Part shown: positions 1 through 10,006 of the stretch, one piece after another | Layout: each line of letters begins with the position of its first letter | How positions within the stretch are numbered: the stretch's first letter is position 1 | Origin: Trichosporon coremiiforme | Lineage: Eukaryota; Basidiomycota; Tremellomycetes; Trichosporonales; Trichosporonaceae | DNA length: 64,000 bases | NCBI GenBank assembly: GCA_039545355.1 | Contig: BCJJ01000024.1 | Location: forward strand, 558,001-622,000 | Direction: 5' to 3' | The notes under the pieces: generated by a model | Database searches by the model: none | Told to the model about the DNA's origin: nothing | Seen by the model: only the letters and a program-made list of their open reading frames with translations | Made by a program: the position numbers and the translations under genes

Positions 1-202
1 CCAGGGCCGCAGGATGTGAAGTAGGTGTGGAAGGAAGGAGTTCAAAGCATAGAAACAAACAGTCTTGTATCACATTATCATTCTTTGGTAGCATCATTTG
101 CCTCTGCATTACATCATGAAATCAGCAAACAAGACGCACGAGCAGCTGGAAAGTCTAGAAAATGCATACATGGGTGTCCTGGGTGTCCTAAGACAGGGAT
201 AC

Positions 203-3200
203 TTATCCACGCTTCCTCTTCTTGCCGCCACCGGCACCACCGCCGTTCTCGAGGTGCGCCTTCTTGATAGCGTCCTGGCGCGCCTTCTCTCTCCGCTCCT
301 CACGGATCTTCTCGGCCTTGCGCTCCTCACTCGCCTCAACCTTCTCGCGGTGTCCCTTCCTGCGCTCCTCCTGCTTCTCCTTTCGTCGCGCGACTTTATC
401 CTTTTTGAGACTCTGGATCTGCTGCAGAAGAGCAACGGCCTTCTTCTCCTCGTCGCCCATGACAACAGCACGCGACTGGAGATACGTCGGCTTCTTCTGC
501 GCGTTCATGACCTTGGGCTTGGACGCGTACGGCAGGTCGGCCTGGAGCTTGCGCGGAATCTTGAGCGCGTTGAAGCGGCGCGTGCTGCGCTCGACCGTGC
601 GGTAGGCCGAGTTCGGGTCGAGCGGCGTGTCAACACCCTCCTCGCGGCGGATCTGTCCAGTGAGGCGCATACCCTTCCAGCCCTGCTTGTCCGCGAGAAG
701 GAGCGACGTGACGGGGTTGTAGAGCTTCTTCGGCTCGATGCTGTACCACGCGCGCAGGAAGACAATGTCGCTCATCAGGATCTTGTCTTCGAACGTAGCA
801 CGGTACGAGCCCTCAGGCTTAGCAAGCGCCTTCTTGATCTGACCGCGAACACCGGAGACAGTGCGGATGTTTGCGCCCTCGAACTTGGCAACCTCGAGTG
901 CGCTGTTGAACATGTCTTTGATGAACGCAGTGTTCTTGAAGATCTTGTACGGCGTACCCGTGAGCTTGAGCTTCTTGACAATCTTGGTGCTGCGGTCGAC
1001 GTCGAGTACAACACCAGTCGCGGACACGCGGAAGCCGGGTGCCTCGTTGGTGAGGCTGTTGAAGGCGGCGAGACCGGTGTTCGGTGCCGAGACAGGGCCG
1101 TAGAAGGTCGCGAAACAGTGCATATGCTCAGGGGTGTACTTGAGCATGCGGTTTCGGATACTGTGGTCGTCGAGGTGGTAGATGGGCATAGACTGGAAGC
1201 GGCGCCATCCGAGAGAGAAGATGAGCGGGTCGTTGGTCTTGAGCGTTTTCGTGAACCAACGGTGACGCTTGATACGCACAGTGACGTATCCGAAACGCTC
1301 CTCCTCGGCGAGCAGACCACCGACGATGATCGGGAACTTCGGATCGAAGTTCTCGACGAGCTCGCATGGCACGTTGTCGATCTCGAGACGCACGTACATG
1401 CCCGATCGGTAACCCTCAATCTGGGCACGCGCGTCGATGTCCATGCCCTCAAACTCAGACTCGTTGAGCGCGCGCTGGCGAGCCATCTCAGCCTTCTGCT
1501 GGTCGTAGAAGTCCATGCCGCTCTCCTCGTCCTCATCATCGTACTGCTCGTCGAACTTGGCGGCAAGCGCCTTCTTCTTACGAGCCATGGCCTCCTCACG
1601 AGCACTGATGTGGTCAACCTGTCCGGATCCGTCAGGCTTCATGCCGACGTAAGGAACGTTTTCTCCGTCTCCGTCCTCATCGTCGCCCTCTCCGCCCTCA
1701 AGGTCCTCGAAGTCGTCACCTTCTTCCTCATACGGCAGGCCCTCAGCAGTCTCCTCGCCCATCGCTCCAGAGATGAACATTTTCTGCAGTCCGTCGAGGA
1801 CAGACTCGTCGTTCCAGCGCTCCTCCAGAGCCTTGACATCGACAGGCTCCTTGATCGCGTCTCCCTCATCTCCGGCGTTGTCGCCACCCTGGACTCGGAG
1901 GAAGCCGTCGTTCGACATCGCCATGACTGAGGACTCGGCATCGGCGGATGAAGGTCGGGTCTTGCCAGCAGCAATCTCCTCGGGCGACAGCTCGTCTCCG
2001 TAGATCATCGACATGAGATCACGACGACGGCGCATACGCTCAGCGAAACCGGTCGCGGCGCGGTCAGCGAGGTTGCGCTTCCACTGCGGAACGTCCTCAT
2101 CGTCCTCGTCGTCTTCCTCCTCCTCGCTTCCCTCACCGAAGTCAGCCTCCGGCTCAGAACCGTCGTATTCGTCGTCCGAGAGGTTGATGCGCTTGCCGTC
2201 CTGCTCGAAGCCAGTGACCATGTCGAGGTCGTTCTCGGAGTCAGACGAGGCGTAGGCAACATCCCTGTCCTGCTCATCGTCGTCGTCGATCTCCTCAATG
2301 CGAGCGCCTCCCTCTTCCTCATCGAACTCATCATCGAAGTCCTCGTCGTCATCGTCGGAGGCGGCTCCAAGCATCGGGCCACCGGAGCGAGGGGCAGCGG
2401 CACGGCGTTTCCGCTTTCCGTCGGAATCAACGGTGAGAGGAGCGGAGGAGGAGTCGAACAGCCTGATCTGAGACTTCTCCATGCCCTCAGCAAGAGTCGA
2501 CTGAGCCTCCTGCATCTCAATGACCATGCGCTCTCCCTCGCCCTTCGGCTGGTCGCCGTCCTTCGAGAACGATCCGAGGACGTTCACGTAAACGGCGTCC
2601 TTGTCGTACATGACTCCACCGACGTCACTCATGGGGGCATGGATCAGCTTCGCCTTCTCTCCCATGCGACGGCGACGCTCGCTCTCGAGTGTCGGAAGCG
2701 GACACGGGTCTGTCAGGCGCTCGACCTCCTTGACCTCGAGATCGCCGGCTCCAGGGATGTGAATCTTGGCGTTACGAGCAGGAAGGTTGGGTCCACGGAC
2801 GTAGCCGTACAGTGTGATGGTTCGGTCCATCTTCGGGTTCTGGCGCACCTCCTCACGGGGCGTCAGGTCCTGCAGACGGTCGGCGAGCAGATACGGGTGC
2901 TGGTTACGGAACACGAGGGGACGGAACTTGACAACGCTGATGAATCGCGTAAGCAGATTGATTTCGGCGTCAGGATAGCGACCGTTGATAACTCCGGAAA
3001 GCGAGAAGAGCTTAGCTCCCTGGTAGATCTCGGTCCAGAAACGGTGCTTGAGTCGCTTCTTCGTGTCCTTCAGCGTGCTCTGCTTCTTGATCAGATCGAG
3101 GTGGGTGAGCAGACCGATGACCTTGGGGAAACCATGCGCTTGCAGAATGTTGAGGAACTCAAAGGTTTCCTGACGTTAGCTAAACGAGAGCGTTCATGCA

Positions 3201-3763
3201 GCTCACCATCTCAAAGCCAAAGCTTCCATCGATCATCAGGAGCACGAGGTCAACGACTTTGCCGAGATCAATCATAGAGTTCAGGTCGTTACCGCACTCG
3301 ACGAAAGTGATACGCCTCGTCTTTCCGGAAACCACAGTAATCGGTCCCTGCGGGTCGTTGAGGTTGTGCTTGGTGTATCGCCTGACGAGCGAGCGGAGGA
3401 GAGTGGTCTTGCCCACACCGGGAGGTCCCACGATACCGACAACGATGGGCGGCGGGGGCATGCGGCCCTCGTCCATGCCCTGTCCCTTCTCCTGGGTGAC
3501 CTTGCGCTCCTCGGGGTTACGGTTGACGAGAGGAACATGGAGCCTCTTCTGGCCAATGTCCGCTGTTCGGCGCGCAGCGATGTTCGCCGATCGCCATGAT
3601 TGCGAAGTGAACGCCTGAGGTCAGCTAGCGCTCCTCCGAGCCTAGCTCTTACCTTGGGGTTGTAACCGTGAGCATGGCGTCGGTCAACGCCTTGCGCCTT
3701 GTCCTTTTTGTCGAGCTTGGAGCCCGCGGACGGCTTGTGGTGAGCCTTATGCGGCTTCTCCAT
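203..3763 (-). CDS. BMS1: Ribosome biogenesis GTPase Bms1
   Basis: Bms1 is the nucleolar GTPase of the SSU processome that works with Rcl1 in 18S rRNA maturation. Exons join as 203..3169, 3207..3614 and 3653..3763 (complement), all in phase 0, giving 1,161 residues, close to the yeast length. The protein begins MEKPHKAHHK, the usual Lys/His-rich Bms1 start. A P-loop GPPGVGKT lies at about residues 100-107, followed by the GTPase core. A long Asp/Glu-rich middle and a C-terminal domain ending in a basic KKRKRG tail complete the family layout. Both introns (37-38 nt) end in a CTRAC motif directly before the acceptor. The start is the first ATG after the promoter region shared with NOP9. Identification is from family recognition of the GTPase and C-terminal regions; confidence is high. 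Confidence 0.95.
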
Positions 3764-4026
3764 GCTGGTTGTTATTACGGTGACCGTCGCCGTTCCAAAA
3801 TTCAAGGCATCATGAGCTCGGCGACCCTCACGGAAGTGGAGGTCACAAATTTACGTCCGTAAAGGCATTAGGAAATCGGCGATCATCCGTTAACGCGCTC
3901 CCGATTGCATTACAACCTGCATTAGAACGGTACAAAATGTCCTCGCCACTGCTCACGTGACCGCGGCCAAAAGTCTAAATATTGAATGTTCAGCTGGACA
4001 GCGACCTCCATCCATCACACACCACC
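3764..4026. promoter_or_regulatory. Shared BMS1/NOP9 divergent promoter region
   Basis: These 263 bp separate the start codons of two divergently transcribed small-subunit ribosome biogenesis genes. A CACGTGA E-box sits at 3954-3960, about 70 bp before the NOP9 ATG, and an AT-rich patch (CTAAATATTGAATG) follows at about 3975. No clear yeast-type PAC or RRPE element was found. Co-regulation is inferred from the arrangement and the common pathway. Confidence 0.6.
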
Positions 4027-6446
4027 ATGCCGAAGGAGCAGATCCGAAAGCGCGGAAAGCGCAAGCCGAAGACGGAGCAGGAGGCGCCCGCCGCTGCTCC
4101 CGCTGTCGAATTTGAAGCTCTCCCGGCGCCCGCCGCGGAGCCCGAGGCGATCGGCGGCATCCACCCCTCCCGACTTGCGATCCTGAAGCGGACCGGCGGC
4201 GCGAGCCAGCAGGCGGTCACGACTCAGACTGAGGAGGAGACCGCTGCGCTTGATCACCGACCAGAGGAGGAGCATCCGGATGAGGGTGCTGCCAACTGGA
4301 CCCGCGTGTACGACCCCGAGTTCCCGTTTGGCGTTCTCGACCCCGATGTCAAGGCGTACTTCCGGAATCTGGAGGACCAGATCAAGGACTGGGAGGGTGC
4401 CGGCGCCGCTGGAGAGGAGCGTGAAGGTTGGTTTTGATATGTGCACAGCAACTAACAACAGACCGCCAGATGTTCCTGAGCAGTGTGCTGCAGGAGTTGC
4501 GCGGACACGAGCTGCAGGTTGCGACCGACCCCGAGGTTGGCGTCGTTCTCGAGCGCCTGCTTCCTTCGCTGAACGACTGGGGTCGCCGTGTCATCGGTGA
4601 CTCGTTCGGAGAGAAGTGGGAGACTCTTCTCACTCACCGCTTCGGAAGTCACATCGTGCAGACGTGGATGACGCTCGCTGCCTCCACTCTTGACCGTGAG
4701 GTAAGTAGTAGCGTTCATTCTCCTTCGAGCTGAAGCTGACATCAGACCCGAGGAATCTACCCGCCGCAACAGAAGAAGCAGGAGAAGAACCCGGAAGAGG
4801 GCGTTCTCCCGACCATGGCCGACCTCATTACGTCGCTTACGACAACCCTCGTCCCCAGCTTCCCCTCGCTCCTCACGAACACCCACGCCTCTCCGCCGCT
4901 TCGTCTCCTCCTTCTCGTTCTTACCCCGAACCGTGCTCTTCCGTCGCTGGACGCCAGCGAGGGAGACGGTGGCCTTGTTCGATCAAAGCGCTCCGGCAAG
5001 TTCAGGAAGGGCCAGGGCGTGCAGGGCAAGTCGATTCTCGGTGACGAGGAGCAGAAGCCGACGGACCGACAGGTGCCTCAGTCTGTTGCTGCGCTGCGGA
5101 AGAAGGTCCGCGACGAGGTGATGCAGCACGTCTCGCCCATGGAGTGGCACGGAATGGGTGTGAACAAGGTCGGAAGCGCTGCGGTTCAGCTTTTCCTGGA
5201 GGCTGAGGCCGAGGATGGCGACAGCGAGAAGGAGGGCAGCCTGCTCGATATCATCACGGAGGGCCTTGCGTCGAACCCGAAGGACAGGGAGCAGAAGCCG
5301 TACCTGTACTCTCTGCTCGTTTCGCCGACGGGTACCCGTCTGTTCGAGGCTGTGCTGTCGGTCGCGCCGAAAAAGATCTACAAGGCGCTGTGGAAGACGT
5401 ACTTCCGCAAGAAGCTCGGCAAGTTCGCGTCTCATCCGTACGCCAACTTCGTGGTAGCGAAGGGCGTCTCGCGCCTCTCGGCCGACGGGCTCAGCGAGGC
5501 GATTGCTGAGGTCCAGTCCGTTGGCGGTGGCAAGGCGCTGATCAAGACTGCGCGCACGAGTGTGCTCGTCGCGTTCGCGGAGCGCGCGACCGCCCTCGGC
5601 AAAGGTGGTGAGGAGGTTATGGGTCTGGTGAAGAGCGCGACCGAGCTACCGGATGGTAGCAACGACCTTGTGCCTGCGCTTATGGCTTTGAAGACTGTTC
5701 CGACATACGAGGCGATCAAGAACGGCGAGGATGTCCCGGAGGACGGCGAGGACGGCGAGCGTGAGAAGGACGAGGACGCGGAGGCTGCGTTCGAAGCGGC
5801 TCAGCGTCGCAGCGCATGGGAGAACCGCCGCAGCGCCAAGCCTCGCGGTGCCCTCGACCCGAACATGCAGGGCTGTCTTTTGCTGCAGGCGCTCGTCGAC
5901 ATGCCGGGTTCGACGCCGGTGCTCGACAGCCTCTTCGCTCAACCCGTGGATGCGCTCCTGGCCTACGCCTCGTCGCCGATTGCTTCGCGTCTTCTCGACC
6001 GCGTGCTTCTCTCCTCGAACGTGCTGCCCAAGTATAAGCGCAAGCTCCCGCTTGCTTTCGTCGGCCACTACCTCGAGCTGGCTTCTGACCGCCTCGGTTC
6101 CCGTGTCGCGGACACGATCTGGGCGACCGCGGACGGCTTCCTGCGTGAGAAGATTGCGCGCTCCCTGATCCCGAACGCTACCCAGCTCGCGGCCGACGCG
6201 TACGGGCGGTTCATGGCCAAGAAGCTCGAGCTGCACCTTCTCCAGCGCCGACCGGACGAATGGCGTGAGAAGCAGCTCGGCCTCAAGCACCACTTCGCGC
6301 ACCAGAAGGAGGCCCGCCAGGCTGCCGAGCAGCAGGAGGAGCAGCAGCCCCAGGAGGAAGAGCCGCAGAAGAAGGACAAGAAGAGGAAGGGAGACGAGAT
6401 CGACGAGGTCTTCGGCAAGCTCGAGAAGAAGAGGAAGAACAAGTAG
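4027..6446 (+). CDS. NOP9: Nucleolar PUF-repeat protein Nop9
   Basis: Nop9 is a Pumilio-repeat RNA-binding protein that binds pre-18S rRNA in the nucleolus. Exons 4027..4426, 4462..4700 and 4746..6446 give 779 residues. The N-terminus is Lys/Arg-rich (KRGKRKPK). The first repeat region contains HRFGSHIVQTW, a recognisable PUF motif, and further repeats with YLYSLLVSPTGTRLFE and HPYANFVVAKGVSRL follow. The C-terminus is a charged nuclear tail (KKDKKRKGDEIDEVFGKLEKKRKNK region). Introns of 35 and 45 nt end in ACTAACAACAG and CTGACATCAG. Length and repeat spread match the family. It is divergent from BMS1 and converges on TIM22 with 297 bp between stops. Confidence 0.93.
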
Positions 6447-6743
6447 ATTGTAGCACCACCGGCACTACGCCCATAGATCTTTTCCAGACATGTCATCAAT
6501 TTGCATTTTTGCAGAACACACGCCAGCCACACAATCCACACACAGAGAGCAAGAGCGATGCGATGCATAAGTACAACAAAGTAGCTCTGAGATCCTGGTC
6601 CGCTCCATCCTCCTTCCTGTCGAAGCGGCGGTGATATTGAGAGGAGTAAGTCTAAGTCTAACACTGGTTCCGGAGTGGTGTCGTGTGTACGAGTCTGACT
6701 GGCAGACCGAGTTTTATGCTCTGGGCGTTGCAGAGGTGGTCGC

Positions 6744-7613
6744 TTAAGGTTCCTCAGCGGGCGCCTTGCGGAGCCACAAGTCGATGGCAGCCGAGAAGCC
6801 GGCGAACGCAAGACCACCGCCGACCATGGCCTGCGGGCCGGCGTTGCGCGCAAGAATGGCGCCCGAGAGGAATCCACCGGCAACAGAGTTCCAGATGTCG
6901 TTCTTCGCACGGTACTGATCGTCAGCCTGAATTGTACGATAGGCGATAGACAGCGACTGAGCGAAGGATACTCACAGCCTCAATACAGCACTCCGTTCCA
7001 GAGTACAGGGCTCCAACCTTGGCGAAACCCTTACCCGAGGTCCACATGTTACGACCCATCTCCTTGAACATGTGCTTCGCCTGGCCCTTCATGCCCTGGT
7101 CACGAAGCTCCTGCGATGCTCGCGACATCGGGTCCTCGATCGCAAACGACGCCGACATCATCGCGAAGAATCCACCGAGAAGGAAACCTGGACGTCAGTT
7201 ACACGATAAATCTGTTGGCAAAGAAGCAAGGTAGTCACAAGCAGCACACACTGCTCTGCAAAACCATCGAACACGAGCGTTGGAGTGCTCACATTGCGAG
7301 GTCATAGGCTGCGTCGAACCTCGGTGACGTCTGAAGAACACTCGCTGCGGGAGAACGGAGCGCCAGGCTTGATCTAGCCTGATCTCTGCCACTCCCGCAA
7401 GTCTTCTCAGATAACCTCCCCGCTTCGCACCTACTCACCCATTCCTCCGGCCATGACGACCTTGGTCGGGCACGACTCCATGACCATGTTCATCTGCTTG
7501 GTCCAGCCTCGGATCTTGCGGACCTCATCCTTCTCCTCCTGCGTCGTTCCGGGAGGGTACGGCTCGGAGCCGGGGGCGTATATCGGGGCGAGGAGGGGGT
7601 GCTGCTGGGTCAT
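6744..7613 (-). CDS. TIM22: Mitochondrial import inner membrane translocase subunit Tim22
   Basis: Tim22 forms the channel of the carrier translocase that inserts multispanning proteins into the mitochondrial inner membrane. Exons 6744..6926, 6976..7187 and 7439..7613 (complement) give 189 residues, normal for the family. Cys48 (MESCPTK) and the Cys pair at 125-126 (GTECCIEA) match the conserved cysteines that form an intramolecular disulfide in yeast Tim22. Glycine-rich membrane segments include GGFLLGG-type residues around 59-66 and the C-terminal [17 protein letters not shown]. The first intron is unusually long for this locus (251 nt); the second is 49 nt. The ATG at 7613 gives the typical short hydrophilic N-terminus. 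Confidence 0.93.
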
Positions 7614-8213
7614 GTTGGGGTGGTCGGCTGAGGTTATATCAACTCGGAAAGTCAGGCCAGTCGAATGCCAGCGATCGCTATCGGGCGACCACCCAGCCGG
7701 TCGTTCCAACTTTTTGCCGCCGCCTCCGCCGCCGATGGAGGTGCGTGCCGAAGGAGCGGTACCTGATTTTGTTTGACCCTCCTGGTTAGTCGCTCGAGGC
7801 GACCACTTTGGGGAGCCCGGTGGCGGCTGTCCACTTTCCTTGCGATCGCAGGAGATCGTGACGGGAGATCCGTCCATTGAATTCTATCACTTCGTCAATG
7901 ACATATGAACGATTTACATTGATCTGACATGCGTGCTAGAAGCCATGTGCTGAAGCGGGAGCTGCGGTTGAGTTGAGATCACCGAATGGAGGCTGCAAAC
8001 GCCGTAGTCCAAGGAGTAACAGACGCCTGAAACAGTGGTAAACATGTGTCAGATCGTCCAAATCTGATGGTAGTCAGAGTGCCGGCATCTCGACTGGCTA
8101 GGGCCTTGATGGTCTGCTGATTGTTGTGCTGAACGCAGCCCGGAGACACGCCCGCATGACTGATATGCCAACAGCCTGTCCAAAAGGTTGAGCGTGCTCT
8201 TTGGTCTCCCCCC
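7614..8213. other. Intergenic region upstream of TIM22
   Basis: About 600 bp between the TIM22 start and the tRNA terminator. It presumably holds the TIM22 promoter. I see no coding exon, tRNA or repeat in it. Confidence 0.5.
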
Positions 8214-8221
8214 AAAAAAAA
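8214..8221 (-). terminator. RNA polymerase III terminator of tRNA-Val
   Basis: Eight consecutive A on the + strand read as T8 on the tRNA strand, starting two bases past the discriminator base. This is a strong Pol III stop. Confidence 0.9.
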
Positions 8222-8222
8222 G

Positions 8223-8308
8223 TGACCTCTGGCGGGGTCGAACCGCCGACCTTATGCGTAACGCTCCAAGTGTTAAGCATACGCTCTAACCAACTGAGCT
8301 AAGTGGCC
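8223..8308 (-). tRNA. tRNA-Val (anticodon AAC), with a 12-nt intron
   Basis: On the minus strand the gene folds as acceptor GGCCACT, TA, D-arm GCTC/GAGC, anticodon stem TATGC/GCATA, variable loop AGGTC, T-arm GGCGG-TTCGACC-CCGCC, acceptor AGAGGTC and discriminator A. The anticodon loop is TTAACA then C, as in fungal tRNA-Val(AAC), interrupted after position 37 by 12 nt (CTTGGAGCGTTA). Mature length is 74 nt. Box A (TAGCTCAGTTGG) and box B (GGTTCGACC) are perfect. Two acceptor positions are imperfect: G2 pairs with U71, and A5 faces A68. These may reduce stability or mark an early decaying copy. CCA is not encoded, as expected for a eukaryotic nuclear gene. Confidence 0.9.
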
Positions 8309-10006
8309 TTGTATGGTAACTTGGTTTTTGGTTGACCGGAAGGAGCCGGGTGCCTGGCCGTCATCCCTCTCCGCGCCCCGTGCTAATCGTTGTCTCGCGT
8401 AGCAGCAGGGCGGATAAGACCCACGCTGCTACCAAATGCTGAGCTGTTCGAATGGGTTCTCTGTTTCGCATCCCTTCTGCTATCTAACACATCATGCACA
8501 GATCGCCTTCCATCATCCCTTTTGGAAAGCCAAGAGACTGTTTAAGCTCGACGCCACGCCATGTCCACTTCGCGACAACGTCCTCCCCCCTCACATGAGC
8601 TCAGACGAGATGGCTACCAGGCGCCAAGCTAAAATCGGCACATCAGAGAACCCCAGCGTCCCGTTGCCCATAGGGCCCCACGGCCCGCACCATGAGTGTG
8701 AGTGTGACCACCTCCCCATCCGAGAGTGCGACAGCCCGCGGCGTTGGCACGATCGAAAGTACTGGTGCGCCATGCGCGGACCACGGATTTGTGCATGCAG
8801 TGAATGGGGCCGAGGGGTTCGATGCGCATGTGCCCACCGACGCCAGTCCATGACTACTGAACTGTGGCGTTCAGCTAGCCGAACTAGCGCACTAGCTCTT
8901 CTCCCATTGATGGTGACCCTGCAGTGGGCAATCAGAAGTTCAGCGAGCACACACCACTGCCCCAACGCAGAGGCTGCGCTAAACCCCTGCGATTTATGCG
9001 ACTCGCCTCGCACCTCGATGGATCGATGGTCTGTCGAGAGGGTACGTACCGGGCATTGCCAGGGAGCGGCGCTCGTGCTGCCCGCCAAATGCGATTTGCA
9101 CGCTCCATGTACCCTGTGATCCTGCGCGATCCTGGGTGTAATAAGGCTTGGCAGATCAACACAGATCACTGCTGCGCGAGCATCGGCTTCGAAAGCAGGC
9201 TCTGCTCCGAAACGTCATTCGTTCCCAGCTTCTTGCCGTGTTCCGTGGTGCTGGCGCAAGTGCATTCCGTCTGCAGGTTGGCCGCCGGATTTAGGGCTTG
9301 GGGCCAGAGGCAGGGGCACAAGAGGCCAGAGAGCGGCAAGCGCGGTGAGCGGCCAGCGGCCATAAGCGCCATCAGCCGAAAGGCCCAGTCAGGCTGCTAC
9401 CAGCTTATGTTGGATACAGCCGAGGCGATCAAGCACGCCGGGTACTGGCCATTCCGCGAATCCCATGCGATCTCGGGCTCGCTCTAGCCTGCCTCTAGCA
9501 ACTAAAATCCACTCCAACCACGGCTTTGGCCACCGTTCTAACATGCACTTGCTCCCTTCTCCTCAAGGGCACTAGCTCAACCCAACCTCGTCTTTCGGCT
9601 TCCTGACTCAGGCGCCAGAACCACCACAGATCCTACCTTCCCTACGAGGTTACCTGGTCAGACAGTCGGTCGGTCGGGTGGTCAGCTACGAACGGTGCTA
9701 CTGGAGCTACCTGTCATGCGGTCACCTTCCTTACCTACTCTCTCCAGCTGTCGACTTCTAACGATTCACCACGCCCATTCTTAACCTCGATCCCTCCCTT
9801 CTTTCAGTCGTCGTCAACATCACCTCCTTGTTCTTTGGATCTTGCCCTTTTCTTGTTTTCCGATTAAGGTGCCCAGCAGCGCCGCTCGACACTCGACTTC
9901 CGACTCTAAGACCGACCGGACTTTGCCCTGCCGCTCTGGCGTCGACCGTGGCGATCCTTCCTTCTTGCGGCTCTCGTCTCCATCAAAAGCAGACAGCACA
10001 GCGATC
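8309..10006. other. Intergenic region and leader of the CRAL-TRIO gene
   Basis: Open frames of up to 227 codons here overlap on both strands, have no recognisable domain and lack splice-consistent extensions, so I do not call them genes. From about 9,490 the + strand becomes rich in C and T, as expected for promoter and 5' leader of the gene starting at 10,007. Confidence 0.5.

Noticed and set aside
98..1930. 610-codon open frame on the + strand
   Set aside because: It lies opposite the BMS1 coding region, is Leu/Arg-rich, and has no domain. It is an antisense shadow of GC-rich codons.
7188..7438. snoRNA inside the long TIM22 intron
   Set aside because: No convincing C/D boxes or H/ACA hinge on the transcribed strand.
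8436..9487. Overlapping open frames on both strands upstream of the CRAL-TRIO gene
   Set aside because: No recognisable domains, no supporting splice structure, and competing frames of similar length on the other strand.
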